From Streptomyces somaliensis DSM 40738 (GTDB lineage: Bacteria > Actinomycetota > Actinomycetes > Streptomycetales > Streptomycetaceae): a DNA stretch of 57,576 bases. The stretch lies in NCBI GenBank assembly GCA_012396115.1, contig JAAXOU010000001.1, positions 1 to 57,576 on the forward strand, read 5' to 3'. The notes beneath the pieces are model-generated. The model had not been told where the DNA came from. It searched no databases and was given only the letters and a program-made list of their open reading frames with translations. Made by a program: the position numbers and the translations under genes. Below, piece by piece: positions 44,477 through 53,671 of the stretch. Position 1 is the first letter of the stretch. Each line of letters starts with the position of its first letter.

Positions 44477-45781
44477 ATGAGGGCCGTCAGGAAGAGGATC
44501 ACTGTCGGTGCCGTCGCGGTGGCGCTGGTCACCGGGCTGGCGGGGTGCGGCGGCTCCGGGCGGCCCTCCGGGGCCGGTGCCCAGGGACCGGAGGAGGGCG
44601 CCGTACCGCCCAAGAGCCGCGTCCGGCTGATCGGTGACGGCTCCACCGCCTACACCGGAGCCCAGCCCGGCCTCGACAGGCCCACCCGCCTGGCCCCGGG
44701 GCAGCGCCCGCCCCAGTTCGTCGTCTTCTCCTGGGACGGCGCCGGCGAGGACGGCCAGAAGCTGTTCTCCCACTTCCGCCGCGTCGGCAAGCGGTACGGC
44801 GCGACGATGACGTACTTCCTCAGCGGCGTGTACCTGCTCCCCGAGGAGAAGGCCGCCCTCTACAGCCCGCCCGGGCACGCCCCCGGCCGCTCCGACATCG
44901 GGTTCAACGACACCGAGGGCATCCGTGCCACCGTGCGCGAGCTGCGCGGGGCCTGGCTGGAGGGCAACGAGATCGGAACGCACTTCAACGGGCACTTCTG
45001 CGGCCCGCAAGGAGGCGTCGGCACGTGGTCCGTCGAGGACTGGAAGAGCGAGATCGCCCAGGCGAAGTCCTTCGTGAAGAACTGGAAGACCAACTCCGGC
45101 CTGGTGGCTGAGAAGCCGCTCCCCTTCGACTACGACAAGGAGCTCGTCGGGGCCCGGACGCCGTGCCTCGAAGGCCGCGACAACTTCGTGCGCGCCGCGA
45201 GCGAACTGGGCTTCCGCTACGACACCAGCGGCGTCAACAAGCAGGTCTGGCCCGGGAAGGACGGGAACCTGTGGGACCTGTCCATGCACCTGGTCCCCCT
45301 CCCCGGCCGGGCCCTTGAGACGCTGTCGATGGACTACAACTTCATGGTCAACCAGTCCGGGACCACCAAGGGCGACCCCGCCATGCACCGGCTCTGGGGC
45401 AACCAGATGCGGGACGGTCTCATCCAGGCCTTCAACCGCTCCTACCAGGGCAACCGCGCGCCCGTGATCATCGGGAACCACTTCGAGTCCTGGAACGGCG
45501 GCACCTACATGCGCGCCATCGAGGAAACGATTGCTCACGTCTGCGTGAAGCCCGAGGTCCGCTGTGTGTCGTTCCGTCAGCTGGCGGACTGGCTGGACGC
45601 CCAGGACCCGGCCGTCCTCGCCAAACTGCGGACGCTGAAGGTGGGACAGGCGCCGACCGGGGGATGGGACCGCTTCCTCACCACCCCGCCGGAGAAGGCC
45701 TCGACGTCGCCGGGCGGCAAGGACACGGGCCAGGTGGCCGCCCGGGCGACGGCACCGTCCGGTGCGCGCCGGGACGGCTAG
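44477..45781 (+). CDS. Polysaccharide-deacetylase-like lipoprotein
   Basis: A 434-residue exported protein. The lipobox is LAGCGG (Cys about 23). The domain has a NodB-like layout: FVVFSWDGAGEDG (metal-binding Asp candidate, about 87), LEGNEIGTHFNGHFCG with the HxxxH metal motif (about 170), and a late strand VIIGNHFESWNGG. Mature cysteines are few and far apart. It may deacetylate a wall or capsule sugar, but the catalytic base is not certain. The TAG stop shares its bases with the convergent ATPase stop. A Pro/Thr/Gly-rich tail ends it. Confidence 0.75.
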   Translation: MRAVRKRITVGAVAVALVTGLAGCGGSGRPSGAGAQGPEEGAVPPKSRVRLIGDGSTAYTGAQPGLDRPTRLAPGQRPPQFVVFSWDGAGEDGQKLFSHFRRVGKRYGATMTYFLSGVYLLPEEKAALYSPPGHAPGRSDIGFNDTEGIRATVRELRGAWLEGNEIGTHFNGHFCGPQGGVGTWSVEDWKSEIAQAKSFVKNWKTNSGLVAEKPLPFDYDKELVGARTPCLEGRDNFVRAASELGFRYDTSGVNKQVWPGKDGNLWDLSMHLVPLPGRALETLSMDYNFMVNQSGTTKGDPAMHRLWGNQMRDGLIQAFNRSYQGNRAPVIIGNHFESWNGGTYMRAIEETIAHVCVKPEVRCVSFRQLADWLDAQDPAVLAKLRTLKVGQAPTGGWDRFLTTPPEKASTSPGGKDTGQVAARATAPSGARRDG

Positions 45782-46758
45782 ACCGGCATCCGCGCCCCCT
45801 CCCCCAGGACGAAGGCGGGGTCGACCTGCGAGGCCAGGTCGGCACCCGTCTTCGCGTTGCCCCAGCTCTCGGCGTTCCTCAGGTGGAAGTGCACCATCTG
45901 GCGCGTGTAGCGCTCCCAGTCGCGCAGTTCGTACGTCGCGTCGACGGCGTCCCGCAGTACGCGCAGGGCCTCCCGGTTCTCCGGCTCCAGCGCCCCGAAC
46001 GGGGCGGGCCGCCCCTTCTCCATGGACCGCACCCAGTCCGACTGCCCGATCGACACCAGCAGGTCGTCCCCCACCTCGTCCCGGAGGAACTCCAGGTCGT
46101 CCCGGTTCTGGACCTTGTTGCCGACGACCTTCAGGGTGATCCCGAAGTCCTTCGCGTACTCCGTGTACTGGCGGTACACCGAGACGCCCCGCCGTGTCGG
46201 CTCCGCCACGAGGAACGTCATGTCGAAGCGGGTGAAGAGCCCGGAGGCGAAGGAGTCCGAACCGGCCGTCATGTCGACCACGACGTACTCGTCGGAGCCG
46301 TCGACCAGGTGGTTGAGGAACAGCTCCACCGCGCCGACCTTCGAGTGGTAGCAGGCCACCCCCAGGTCCGCCTCGGTGAACAGCCCCGTCGCCATGAGCC
46401 GGATCACGCCGCCGCCCAGCCGCAGCGGGCGGGCGCACGCCTCGTACACCGGATTGTCCTCGCGGACGCGCAGCAGCCGCGACCCCTCACCGGGCGGGGT
46501 CGTCTTGATCATCGTGTCGGCGGAGCTGATCCGGGGGTTGCTGCCGCGCAGGTACTGCTTGATCAGCGGCAGGTGCGCGCCCATCGAGGGGAGGGTGTCC
46601 GCCTCGTCCTCGCCGAGGCCGAGCGCGGCCCCGAGGTGCTGGTTGATGTCGGCGTCCACCGCGACCACGGGGGCCCCGGTGCTCGCCAGGTGGCGGATGA
46701 AGAGCGAGGACAACGTCGTCTTGCCGCTGCCACCCTTCCCAACAAAAGCGATCTTCAT
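45778..46758 (-). CDS. ParA/CooC-like P-loop ATPase
   Basis: A 326-residue ATPase of the MinD/ParA/CooC class. Walker A is FVGKGGSGKTTLSSLF (about residue 5) and VVAVDADINQHLG (about 34) the switch-I region, YVVVDMTAGSDSF the Walker B/switch II. There is no membrane-targeting helix. CooC relatives insert nickel; ParA relatives place cargo. Which applies here is unknown. ATG 46758 follows AGGTGAAC; GTG 46764 is two codons earlier. It is convergent with the lipoprotein gene and divergent from the Fic-like gene. Confidence 0.85.
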   Translation of the reverse strand: MKIAFVGKGGSGKTTLSSLFIRHLASTGAPVVAVDADINQHLGAALGLGEDEADTLPSMGAHLPLIKQYLRGSNPRISSADTMIKTTPPGEGSRLLRVREDNPVYEACARPLRLGGGVIRLMATGLFTEADLGVACYHSKVGAVELFLNHLVDGSDEYVVVDMTAGSDSFASGLFTRFDMTFLVAEPTRRGVSVYRQYTEYAKDFGITLKVVGNKVQNRDDLEFLRDEVGDDLLVSIGQSDWVRSMEKGRPAPFGALEPENREALRVLRDAVDATYELRDWERYTRQMVHFHLRNAESWGNAKTGADLASQVDPAFVLGEGARMPV

Positions 46759-46860
46759 GTTCACCTAGCGTAGTGCTTCCGTGACGTGCGGTCGCCGATT
46801 CCTATGAGGAACACCACTACTCGCGGGTCGGCGCCGCCTGTGCGCGTAGCCTCGCTCCCT

Positions 46861-47679
46861 ATGAGCACGCATGCCTCCGACCCGCTGGCCGCCCTCGTCT
46901 CGCTGCCGGGCGTCCCCGACGCAGTGGACTCCGTGCGCAGGGCCGTGGACCGGGTGTACGGGCACCGCGTCATGCGGCGCCGCAGCAACGAGGTCTCCTC
47001 CGAGGCCGCCCTGCGCGGCGCGCGCGCCTCCGCGGCGCTGTCCGGCGCCGACTGGGCTCTGGAGGAGGTCCGCAGGCGCAGCGACTTCAGCGGGGACGCG
47101 CAGGCGCGGACGGTCGGCGCGGCGCTGAGGCTCGGCATCGAGGTCGGCCAACTGCTCTCCATCTGGAGGCAGTCGCCCCTGCGGGTCCTGGCCAGGCTGC
47201 ACCTCGTGGCGGCCGGCGACGCGGCGCCGTCGGTGGGGCGGCCGAGGCAGGCCGGAGAAGCGGTCGAGGAGCCCTTCGTCGAGGCGCCGCTGCCGGACGC
47301 GGCCGAGGTCGCCGCCCGGCTGGACGGCCTCGCGGAACTGATCGTCGAGGGCACCTCCGCCCCGGCGCTCGTCACGGCCGCCGTGGTGCACGGCGAACTG
47401 CTGGCGCTGCGGCCCTTCACCTCGTACAGCGGCCTGGTGGCGCGGGCCGCCGAACGCCTGGTGCTGGTCGGCGGCGGACTCGACCCCAAGGCCGTCTGCC
47501 CGGCCGAGGTCGGCCACGCGGAACCGGGGCGCGCCGGGTACGCCGCGGCCTTCGAGGGCTATCTGTCGGGAACGCCGGAGGGCATGGCCCGGTGGATCAC
47601 CCACTGCGGCCGGGCCGTGGAACTCGGCGCCCGGGAGTCGACGGCCGTGTGCGAGGCGCTCCAGCGCGGCGCCGCCTGA
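46861..47679 (+). CDS. Fic-fold-like protein with degenerate motif
   Basis: A 272-residue helical protein. It keeps the Fic layout: an alpha-helical N-half (AALRGARASAALSGADWALEE) and AAVVHGELLALRPFTSYSGLVARAAERL (in two parts, about 178-205), which aligns with the Fic loop. The catalytic His and the GNGR part of HPFxxGNGR are replaced (ALRPFTSYSG), so AMP transfer is unlikely. The call rests on local resemblance. Genes like it occupy the same place in other actinobacteria. Confidence 0.6.
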   Translation: MSTHASDPLAALVSLPGVPDAVDSVRRAVDRVYGHRVMRRRSNEVSSEAALRGARASAALSGADWALEEVRRRSDFSGDAQARTVGAALRLGIEVGQLLSIWRQSPLRVLARLHLVAAGDAAPSVGRPRQAGEAVEEPFVEAPLPDAAEVAARLDGLAELIVEGTSAPALVTAAVVHGELLALRPFTSYSGLVARAAERLVLVGGGLDPKAVCPAEVGHAEPGRAGYAAAFEGYLSGTPEGMARWITHCGRAVELGARESTAVCEALQRGAA

Positions 47680-48029
47680 GCCCGGCCGGAGGGCCGCATC
47701 CAAGGCCCCGGCCGGACTCGGGCGGGCGACTCGGGCAGGGGTGCGGCGGTACCGGAAACCGGTACCGCCGCTGGCACTTCCACCGAGTTACCATGCGTCC
47801 TCGATATGTGCCCATCAGGCGGGGAACTCTGCCCTACGCCTGGTGCGGCTGGCCCGTAATCGACGGGTCGACGTCGCGTGGGTGCTCGGTTTCCGTGCTG
47901 TTCGGTCCGTGGGCCTTCCTGCTCAACAGGGCATCCTCTCGGATGTCCTCGGTCTCGCGGGCCGTAAGTCCTTTGTACTACCGGGGCCCGCGAGGGGAAA
48001 GCCCTATCCGGATATCTTTACTTTTGCCC
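47680..48029. other. Intergenic region between convergent genes
   Basis: The 350 bases end two convergent genes. An A/T-richer stretch lies at about 47960-48035 (CTTTGTACTACC, GATATCTTTACTTTTGCC). No hairpin or gene is convincing; a small RNA is not excluded. Confidence 0.4.
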
Positions 48030-48899
48030 TCATGCGCGGACGAATGCGGCAGCGGGTGTGGCCTGCGACGGCGCCGACCGGCGGCGTCTGCCGGCGTACC
48101 AGACGAAGCCCGCCGCGGCGGCGGCCGCGCCGATCGCGGCGACCGCCACCAGGGCCGGCCGCGGTGGCATCCGGAAGGAGGGGAGGCGCTGCTTCAGCCG
48201 GACGGGGCGGTTGAAGACGAGGACCGGCCACCTCCGTGCCGCCGCTTCCCGGCGCAGTACCCGGTCCGGGTTCACCGCGTGCGGATGCCCCACCGCCTCC
48301 AGCATCGGCAGGTCCGTCGCCGAGTCGCTGTACGCGTAGCACCGCGACAGGTCGTACCCCTCCGACGCGGCCAGCTCCCGTACCGCCTCGGCCTTGGTGG
48401 GGCCGTACGCGTAGTACTCCACCTCCCCCGTGAAGCAGCCGTCCTCGCCGACGATCATCCGGGTCGCGACCACGCGGTCCGCGCCCAGCATCTCGCCGAT
48501 CGGCTCCACGACCTCGGCACCCGAAGTGGAGACGATCACCACGTCCCGCCCCGCGGCGCGGTGCTCCTCGATGAGCGAAGCGGCCTCGTCGTAGATGATC
48601 GGGTCGATCAGCTCGTGCAGTGTCTCGGCGACCAGCTCCCTGACCTGCTGGACGTTCCATCCCTTGCACAACCTGGAGAGGTACGCGCGCATCCGCTCCA
48701 TCTGGTCGTGGTCGGCGCCGCCCGCGAGGAAGACGAACTGCGTGTAAGCGGTGCGCAGCGCGTCACGGCGGTTGATCAGGCCGCCTTGGTAGAAGGACTT
48801 GCCGAAGGTCAGTGTCGATGACTTCGCGATGACCGTCTTGTCCAGGTCGAAGAAGGCGGCGGCGCGAGGCGAGGAGTGGTTTTCCACAAGCCTGAGCAT
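48030..48899 (-). CDS. HAD-IB phosphatase with C-terminal membrane helix
   Basis: A 289-residue HAD hydrolase of the SerB/CicA group. Motif I is AAFFDLDKTVIAKSS (nucleophile Asp, about 18), motif II VVIVSTSGAEVVEP (about 121), motif III/IV YAYSDSATDLPMLEAVG (about 190). A helix near residue 250-270 (ALVAVAAIGAAAAAAGFVWY) may anchor it. Its neighbour ssd matches the mycobacterial pair Rv3661-Rv3660c. The phosphate substrate is unknown. Confidence 0.9.
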   Translation of the reverse strand: MLRLVENHSSPRAAAFFDLDKTVIAKSSTLTFGKSFYQGGLINRRDALRTAYTQFVFLAGGADHDQMERMRAYLSRLCKGWNVQQVRELVAETLHELIDPIIYDEAASLIEEHRAAGRDVVIVSTSGAEVVEPIGEMLGADRVVATRMIVGEDGCFTGEVEYYAYGPTKAEAVRELAASEGYDLSRCYAYSDSATDLPMLEAVGHPHAVNPDRVLRREAAARRWPVLVFNRPVRLKQRLPSFRMPPRPALVAVAAIGAAAAAAGFVWYAGRRRRSAPSQATPAAAFVRA

Positions 48900-49489
48900 A
48901 GGTGCCCGCCATTCGGCGTACGCCGGGGCGTGTGGGTTTGCTTGAGAAGGCTCTCGGGTACACCATGGAAGTCACGGATCGTTCGCGACCGTGCTGAACC
49001 GGACCGGCTCCTCCCCCCCCGAGTCGGCCGGAAAGACGACCCCCGCTCTCCCCCCCCCGGCGGGGGTCGTCGCATGTCCCGGGGGTTTTCGTCTCGTCGA
49101 CCCTGTCCGGACGCGCTCATCGGCACTCCTTGGCGCTCTTGCGGCGCCGGTCCCGGCACCCCGCTTTTCCTCACTCAGAGTAGCCGGGTTGCTGCTGTGG
49201 GGAAGTCGCTGATGCGGGTGATTGAGATATTCACAAGCGATGGGTTGTCCACAGTTTTTCAGCAAGATCCACTTTATTTCCGGAAGCCCGCCACTGTGAT
49301 TCCGGCCGCGTGGCCGTGACGTGGAATCACCGCTCTCCCCGTCCCGTCGGCACGCCGTGACTCCGGTGCCCGATCGCTCCGGAACCACGCGCGGGACCGT
49401 ACGGACGGTGCACGCGGACCACACGCGGGACGAAGCGCGGACACGGCGCCGGACGGGTGCCGTGGGCAAGGGGAAGAGGGGCGGAGGAC
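48900..49489. other. Intergenic region upstream of ssd
   Basis: The 590 bases contain C-runs and a hairpin (GACGACCCCCGC 49035-49046 with GCGGGGGTCGTC 49060-49071), an AT-rich patch at about 49215-49290 and a DnaA-box-like word described separately. I see no gene with a ribosome site. Confidence 0.5.
49245..49253 (+). promoter_or_regulatory. DnaA-box-like sequence TTGTCCACA
   Basis: This equals the preferred Streptomyces DnaA box. It stands alone in the most AT-rich patch upstream of ssd. A single box can regulate a gene or titrate DnaA; it does not make an origin. Confidence 0.5.
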
Positions 49490-50593
49490 ATGGCGGAACC
49501 AAGGACGGCCGATCGGCCGTCGACCGCGGACGGCCGACGGGCGGCACCGTTGATCGTGACCGAGGACGTCGGACTGCTCGACGACCTGCTCAGGCTGTGC
49601 GCCGCCGCGGGCTGCCAGCCCGTGGTGCACCATGCGCCGCCGGACCGCAAGGCCGGGTGGGAGGCGGCGCCGCTGGTCATCGTGGGCGACGACGCGGCGG
49701 CACGCTGCCGGGGGGCGTCGCGCAGACCGGGCGTGCTGCTCGTGGGCCGCGGCCAGGACGACCCCGGCGTGTGGCGGCGGGGCGTGGAGGTCGGAGCGGA
49801 GAACGTCCTGCGGTTGCCGGACGCGGAGGGCTGGCTCGTCGACCGGATCGCCGATGTCGTCGAGGGCGCCGGGCGGCAGGCGACGACCGTCGGGGTGCTG
49901 GGCGGCAGGGGAGGGGCGGGGGCTTCGACCCTGGCGTGCGCCCTGGCCGTCGGAGCCGCCCGCGGCGGGCACCGCACGATGCTCGTGGACGGCGATCCGC
50001 TCGGGGGCGGACTCGACGTCCTCCTGGGGGCCGAGCGGGAACCGGGGGTGAGGTGGCCGGACCTCGCCGCTTCCGAGGGACGGATCGCCGGCGCGGCGCT
50101 CGAGGAGTCGCTGCCCTCCCTGCGCGGCCTGCGCGTGCTGAGCTGGGACCGGGGCGACACCATGGGAATCCCTCCCGAAGCCGTGCGCTCCGTACTCGCG
50201 GCGGCGCGCCGGCGGGGCGGCGCCGTGGTGGTCGACCTGCCGCGCCGCGTCGACGACGCCACCGTCGAGGCGCTCGCCCAGGTCGACGTGGGGCTGCTCG
50301 TCGTACCCGGGGAGCTGAGGGCGGTCGCCGCGGCGAAGAGGGTGGCGTCCGCGGCGGGCATGGTCCTCGACGACCTGCGCGTGGTCGTGCGCGGCCCGTA
50401 CGCCGCCGGGATCGACGAGACGTGGGTCGCCGAGGTGCTCGGCCTGCCGCTCGCCGGGGAGCTGCCCGAGGAACCGGGGCTCCCGGCGTCGCTGGACGGG
50501 GGACACCCGCCCGGCGGCAGCGCCTCCGGTCCACTGGGGCGGTTCTGCTCCGCGTTCTGGGAGCGGGTGCTCGCACCGGAGGCCGTGTCGTGA
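49490..50593 (+). CDS. ssd: Ssd/CpaE-like septum-site determining protein
   Basis: A 367-residue MinD/CpaE-like protein at the head of the Tad locus. A receiver-like N-half (about 15-125, LIVTEDVGLLDDLLRLC) is followed by a ParA-type ATPase half with deviant Walker A GVLGGRGGAGASTLA (about 145) and AAVVVDLPRRVDDA-like switch II text (GGAVVVDLPRRVDD). The first Lys of the ParA loop is missing, as in other Ssd proteins. Homologues alter septum placement in mycobacteria and guide pilus assembly. It is coupled to tadA by GTGA. Confidence 0.9.
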   Translation: MAEPRTADRPSTADGRRAAPLIVTEDVGLLDDLLRLCAAAGCQPVVHHAPPDRKAGWEAAPLVIVGDDAAARCRGASRRPGVLLVGRGQDDPGVWRRGVEVGAENVLRLPDAEGWLVDRIADVVEGAGRQATTVGVLGGRGGAGASTLACALAVGAARGGHRTMLVDGDPLGGGLDVLLGAEREPGVRWPDLAASEGRIAGAALEESLPSLRGLRVLSWDRGDTMGIPPEAVRSVLAAARRRGGAVVVDLPRRVDDATVEALAQVDVGLLVVPGELRAVAAAKRVASAAGMVLDDLRVVVRGPYAAGIDETWVAEVLGLPLAGELPEEPGLPASLDGGHPPGGSASGPLGRFCSAFWERVLAPEAVS

Positions 50594-51741
50594 CCGCCGG
50601 ACTGCTGGAGGCCGTACGGCAACGGCTCGCGGAGAGCGGCACCGAACCGACGCCGGCCGGGGTGGCGGCGGCGCTGCGGGCCCAGGGAAGGCTGCTGGGC
50701 GACACCCAGGTCCTGGGGGCCGCGGAGGAGCTGCGCTGCGAACTGGTGGGCACGGGCCCGCTGGAGCCGCTGCTCGCCGACCCCGCCGTCACCGACGTAC
50801 TGGTGTCCGCGCCCGACCGGGTGTGGGTGGACCGGGGCGACGGACTCGAACCGTCCGGGGTCTCCTTCCCCGACGCCGAGGCCGTGCGCCGACTCGCCCA
50901 GCGGCTCGCGGCGGTGGCGGGACGCCGCTTGGACGACGCCCGTCCCTGGGTCGACGCCCGGCTGCCGGACGGCACGCGGATGCACGCGGTGCTGCCGCCG
51001 GTCGCCGTCGGCTCGACGTGCCTGTCCCTGCGCGTGGTACGACCGCGCGCCTTCACCCTCGCCGAACTCGTCCGTGCCGGTACGGTGCCGCCACGCGGTG
51101 ACGGCGTCCTGCGGGCACTCGTGGAGAACCGTGTGTCGTACCTGGTCAGCGGTGGTACGGGCACGGGGAAGACGACGCTGCTGTCCACCCTCCTCGGGCT
51201 CGTCGGGGAGCGTGAGCGGATCCTCCTGGCCGAGGACTCGGCGGAGCTGCGCCCCGACCACCCGCACGTGGTGCGGCTGGAGGCACGCCCGCCGAACCAG
51301 GAGGGCGCCGGCCGGGTGACCCTGCGCGACCTGGTCCGCCAGGCGCTGCGGATGCGACCGGACCGCCTGGTCGTCGGCGAGGTGCGGGGCGCGGAGGTCG
51401 CCGACCTGCTGGCCGCGCTGAACACGGGTCACGAAGGCGGGTGCGGGACGGTGCACGCCAATACGGCGGCGGACGTGCCCGTGCGTCTGGAGGCCCTCGC
51501 CACGACCGCCGGACTCGACCGGGCCGCCCTGCACAGTCAGTTGGCCGCCGGACTGTCCGCCGTGGTGCACCTCGTGCGCGCACCGGGCGGCCGCCGGAGG
51601 GTCGCGGAGGTCCACGTGCTGGAGCGGGGGCCCGACGGGCTGGTCACCACCGTACCCGCACTGCGGTGGGCGCCGACCGGCTTCACCGAGGAACGGGGCG
51701 GGCAGAGGTTGCGCGCCCTGATCGGGGGCGTGCGGTGGTGA
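50590..51741 (+). CDS. tadA: TadA/CpaF secretion ATPase
   Basis: A 383-residue type II/IV secretion ATPase that powers Flp pilus assembly. Walker A SGGTGTGKTTLLSTLL (about 182), Asp box ERILLAEDSAELRPD (about 207), Walker B RPDRLVVGEVRGAEV (about 258) and His box NTGHEGGCGTVHANT (about 280) are all intact. The N-terminal domain includes LADPAVTDVLVSAPD. It overlaps ssd and tadB by 4 bases each. Confidence 0.95.
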   Translation: MTAGLLEAVRQRLAESGTEPTPAGVAAALRAQGRLLGDTQVLGAAEELRCELVGTGPLEPLLADPAVTDVLVSAPDRVWVDRGDGLEPSGVSFPDAEAVRRLAQRLAAVAGRRLDDARPWVDARLPDGTRMHAVLPPVAVGSTCLSLRVVRPRAFTLAELVRAGTVPPRGDGVLRALVENRVSYLVSGGTGTGKTTLLSTLLGLVGERERILLAEDSAELRPDHPHVVRLEARPPNQEGAGRVTLRDLVRQALRMRPDRLVVGEVRGAEVADLLAALNTGHEGGCGTVHANTAADVPVRLEALATTAGLDRAALHSQLAAGLSAVVHLVRAPGGRRRVAEVHVLERGPDGLVTTVPALRWAPTGFTEERGGQRLRALIGGVRW

Positions 51742-52586
51742 CGGACCGACTGGTGTCCGCGACGGCGTTGTACGCGGGTGTGGCGGCCGGACTCCGCCCG
51801 GGACGGGGGCGGGGGCCGCGTCGGGGAAGGTCGTTGTTCGCGGACGGCACGGTCCGTACGAGTCCCGCACCGGCCGGTCGGCGCCCCGGAAGGCGTGCGC
51901 CGCGGTTCCGGCCGGAGTGGCTGTGCCCCGTGATCGGGCTCGTACTCGCCCTGTTGGGCGAGTCCCCGCTGCCGCTCCTGGCCGGTGCGGCCGTCGTGCC
52001 GCTGGTCGGCGGGCGGTTGCGGGCGCGGGCCCGCGGCAGGGAGGGGGACCGGCGCGCCGACGCCGTGATCGAGTTGTGTGCCGTCATGGCGGCGGAGCTG
52101 CGGGCCGGCGGCCAGCCCGCCCGGGTGCTGTGCTTCGCCGCCCGCACCACCGGCGCCCTGGGCGCCGGGGAGCCCGCCGTGCTGGCCGCCGCGCGGTTCG
52201 GCGGTGACGTGCCCGAGGCGCTGCGCGACGCGGCGAGGGCGGAGGGCGCCGACGGGTTGGCCGGCCTGGGGGCGTGCTGGCAGGTCGCCGTGGACGGCGG
52301 CGCGGGGCTGGCCGCCGGACTCGACCGGCTGGAAGCGGCACTGCGCGAGCGACGGGAGCAGCGGGAACGGCTGCGTGCCCAGTTGTCCGGCGCATGGGCC
52401 ACCGTGGTCCTCCTCGCCCTGCTGCCCGTCGCGGGCCTCGCCATGGGCGCCGCCCTCGGTGCCGATCCGCTGAGGGTCCTCCTGCACACCCCGGCCGGTC
52501 TCGCCTGCCTCGTGGTCGGCGGGGCCCTGGAGGCGGGGGGACTGTGGTGGGCCGGACGGATCGTCGGAGCGGGGGAGGCGCCGTGA
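51738..52586 (+). CDS. tadB: TadB-like pilus inner-membrane protein
   Basis: A 282-residue protein of the T2SSF fold. Two membrane helices at about 57-85 and two at 215-270 flank a cytosolic helical domain with ELCAVMAAELRAGGQPARVL and DAARAEGADGLAGLGACWQV. The first 55 residues are arginine-rich. It forms the pilus platform with the next protein. Both ends overlap neighbours by 4 bases. Confidence 0.88.
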   Translation: MTDRLVSATALYAGVAAGLRPGRGRGPRRGRSLFADGTVRTSPAPAGRRPGRRAPRFRPEWLCPVIGLVLALLGESPLPLLAGAAVVPLVGGRLRARARGREGDRRADAVIELCAVMAAELRAGGQPARVLCFAARTTGALGAGEPAVLAAARFGGDVPEALRDAARAEGADGLAGLGACWQVAVDGGAGLAAGLDRLEAALRERREQRERLRAQLSGAWATVVLLALLPVAGLAMGAALGADPLRVLLHTPAGLACLVVGGALEAGGLWWAGRIVGAGEAP

Positions 52587-53359
52587 CCTGGGAAGCCGGT
52601 GAGGCCGTCCGCCATCCGTGGCCGGTGGTCGGGGTGCTCGCGATCATCCTGTGGACGATGTGGACGGCGGTTCGCGCCCGGCGGGCCGGGCGGGCACGCG
52701 GCCGGTTCGTGATGCGGGCCGGGGCGGGGGGCGCTCGCAGCGTCCGGCACCGGTGGGCGGGGCACGCCGCGGTCGAGGTGCGCCGGTGGGCCGGTCCGGT
52801 CACGGCGGTGGCCGCTGGGTGGGTGCTGTTCGGCGGCGTCGTCGGTTGTGCGATCGGTGCCGCCGGGGCGTACGGCGTGCGGAGGTGGCGGCGGTGGCGC
52901 CCCCGTCCCCCGGCCGCCGACGCCGAGGTGGCCGGGACGCTGCCGCTCGCCGCGGAACTGCTCGCGGCCTGCCTCTCGGCCGGGGCGGGGCCCCGCGAGG
53001 CGGCGGAGGCGGTCGGCCGGTCGATGGGCGGCCCCGTGGGCGAACGGCTCGGACGGACCGCGGCGGAACTGGCCCTGGGCGGAGACCCGGGCGAGGTGTG
53101 GGGCCGGTTCGGGGACCTCCCGGGCGCGCGACCGCTGGCCCGGTGCCTGGAGCGGGCGGCCGCCTCGGGGGCCCCGGCGGCGGCCCCGGTGTCCCGGTTG
53201 GCCGCGGGACTGCGCGCCGATCGGGCCAGAGCCGCCGCCGCCCGGGCCCAGCGGGCGCAGGTGCTGATCACGGCACCGGTGGGGCTGTGCTTCCTGCCGG
53301 CCTTCCTCGCGGTCGGCGTGGCGCCGGTCGTGATCGGGCTGGCCGGCCGGTTGCTGTGA
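52583..53359 (+). CDS. tadC: TadC-like pilus inner-membrane protein
   Basis: A 258-residue T2SSF protein. Helices at about 15-30, 72-98 and two at the C-terminus (VLITAPVGLCFLPAFLAVG) surround the domain with LAAELLAACLSAGAGPREA and LARCLERAAASGAPAA. The GTG start overlaps the tadB stop. A 61-base gap follows before the pilin gene. Confidence 0.88.
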   Translation: MTWEAGEAVRHPWPVVGVLAIILWTMWTAVRARRAGRARGRFVMRAGAGGARSVRHRWAGHAAVEVRRWAGPVTAVAAGWVLFGGVVGCAIGAAGAYGVRRWRRWRPRPPAADAEVAGTLPLAAELLAACLSAGAGPREAAEAVGRSMGGPVGERLGRTAAELALGGDPGEVWGRFGDLPGARPLARCLERAAASGAPAAAPVSRLAAGLRADRARAAAARAQRAQVLITAPVGLCFLPAFLAVGVAPVVIGLAGRLL

Positions 53360-53420
53360 GGACGCCGGCTCCGGGAGCCGGCGTGGACGACACGAGTGGA
53401 TACGGGACAAGGAGGTTGCC

Positions 53421-53633
53421 GTGTGGCAGCGAGTGGTGGAGCGGACGAAGCGGAGCTGGGCGGAGGCCCGGGCGGGCATGGGCCGGGACACCGGCATGAA
53501 CACGGCCGAGTACGCGATGGGCACGATCGCCGCGTGCGCCTTCGCGGCGGTGCTGTACAAGGTCGTGACGAGCGGCACCGTGGCGTCGGCGCTGCGGTCG
53601 ACGATCGAGAGGGCGCTCGATGCGCCGTTCTGA
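53421..53633 (+). CDS. DUF4244 protein, Flp-type pilin
   Basis: A 70-residue protein. A basic head with MGRDTGMNTAEYAMGTIAAC precedes one hydrophobic helix (GTIAACAFAAVLYKVVTSG). The Gly-Met-Asn-Thr-Ala-Glu-Tyr stretch resembles the Flp pilin maturation region, with Glu five residues in. It is the likely pilus subunit of this locus (compare Rv3656c). AAGGAGG precedes GTG 53421. Confidence 0.9.
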   Translation: MWQRVVERTKRSWAEARAGMGRDTGMNTAEYAMGTIAACAFAAVLYKVVTSGTVASALRSTIERALDAPF

Positions 53634-53671
53634 GAGGCGGCTTCGGCCGGTGGCGCGCGGACCGGGGTTCG

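Noticed and set aside
49245-49253. Origin of replication
   Set aside because: Only one DnaA box and none of dnaA, dnaN or gyrB; the core block is not the oriC region.
49327-51870. 847-codon open frame on the - strand across ssd-tadA
   Set aside because: Shadow of two confirmed genes; no family motif, no ribosome site.
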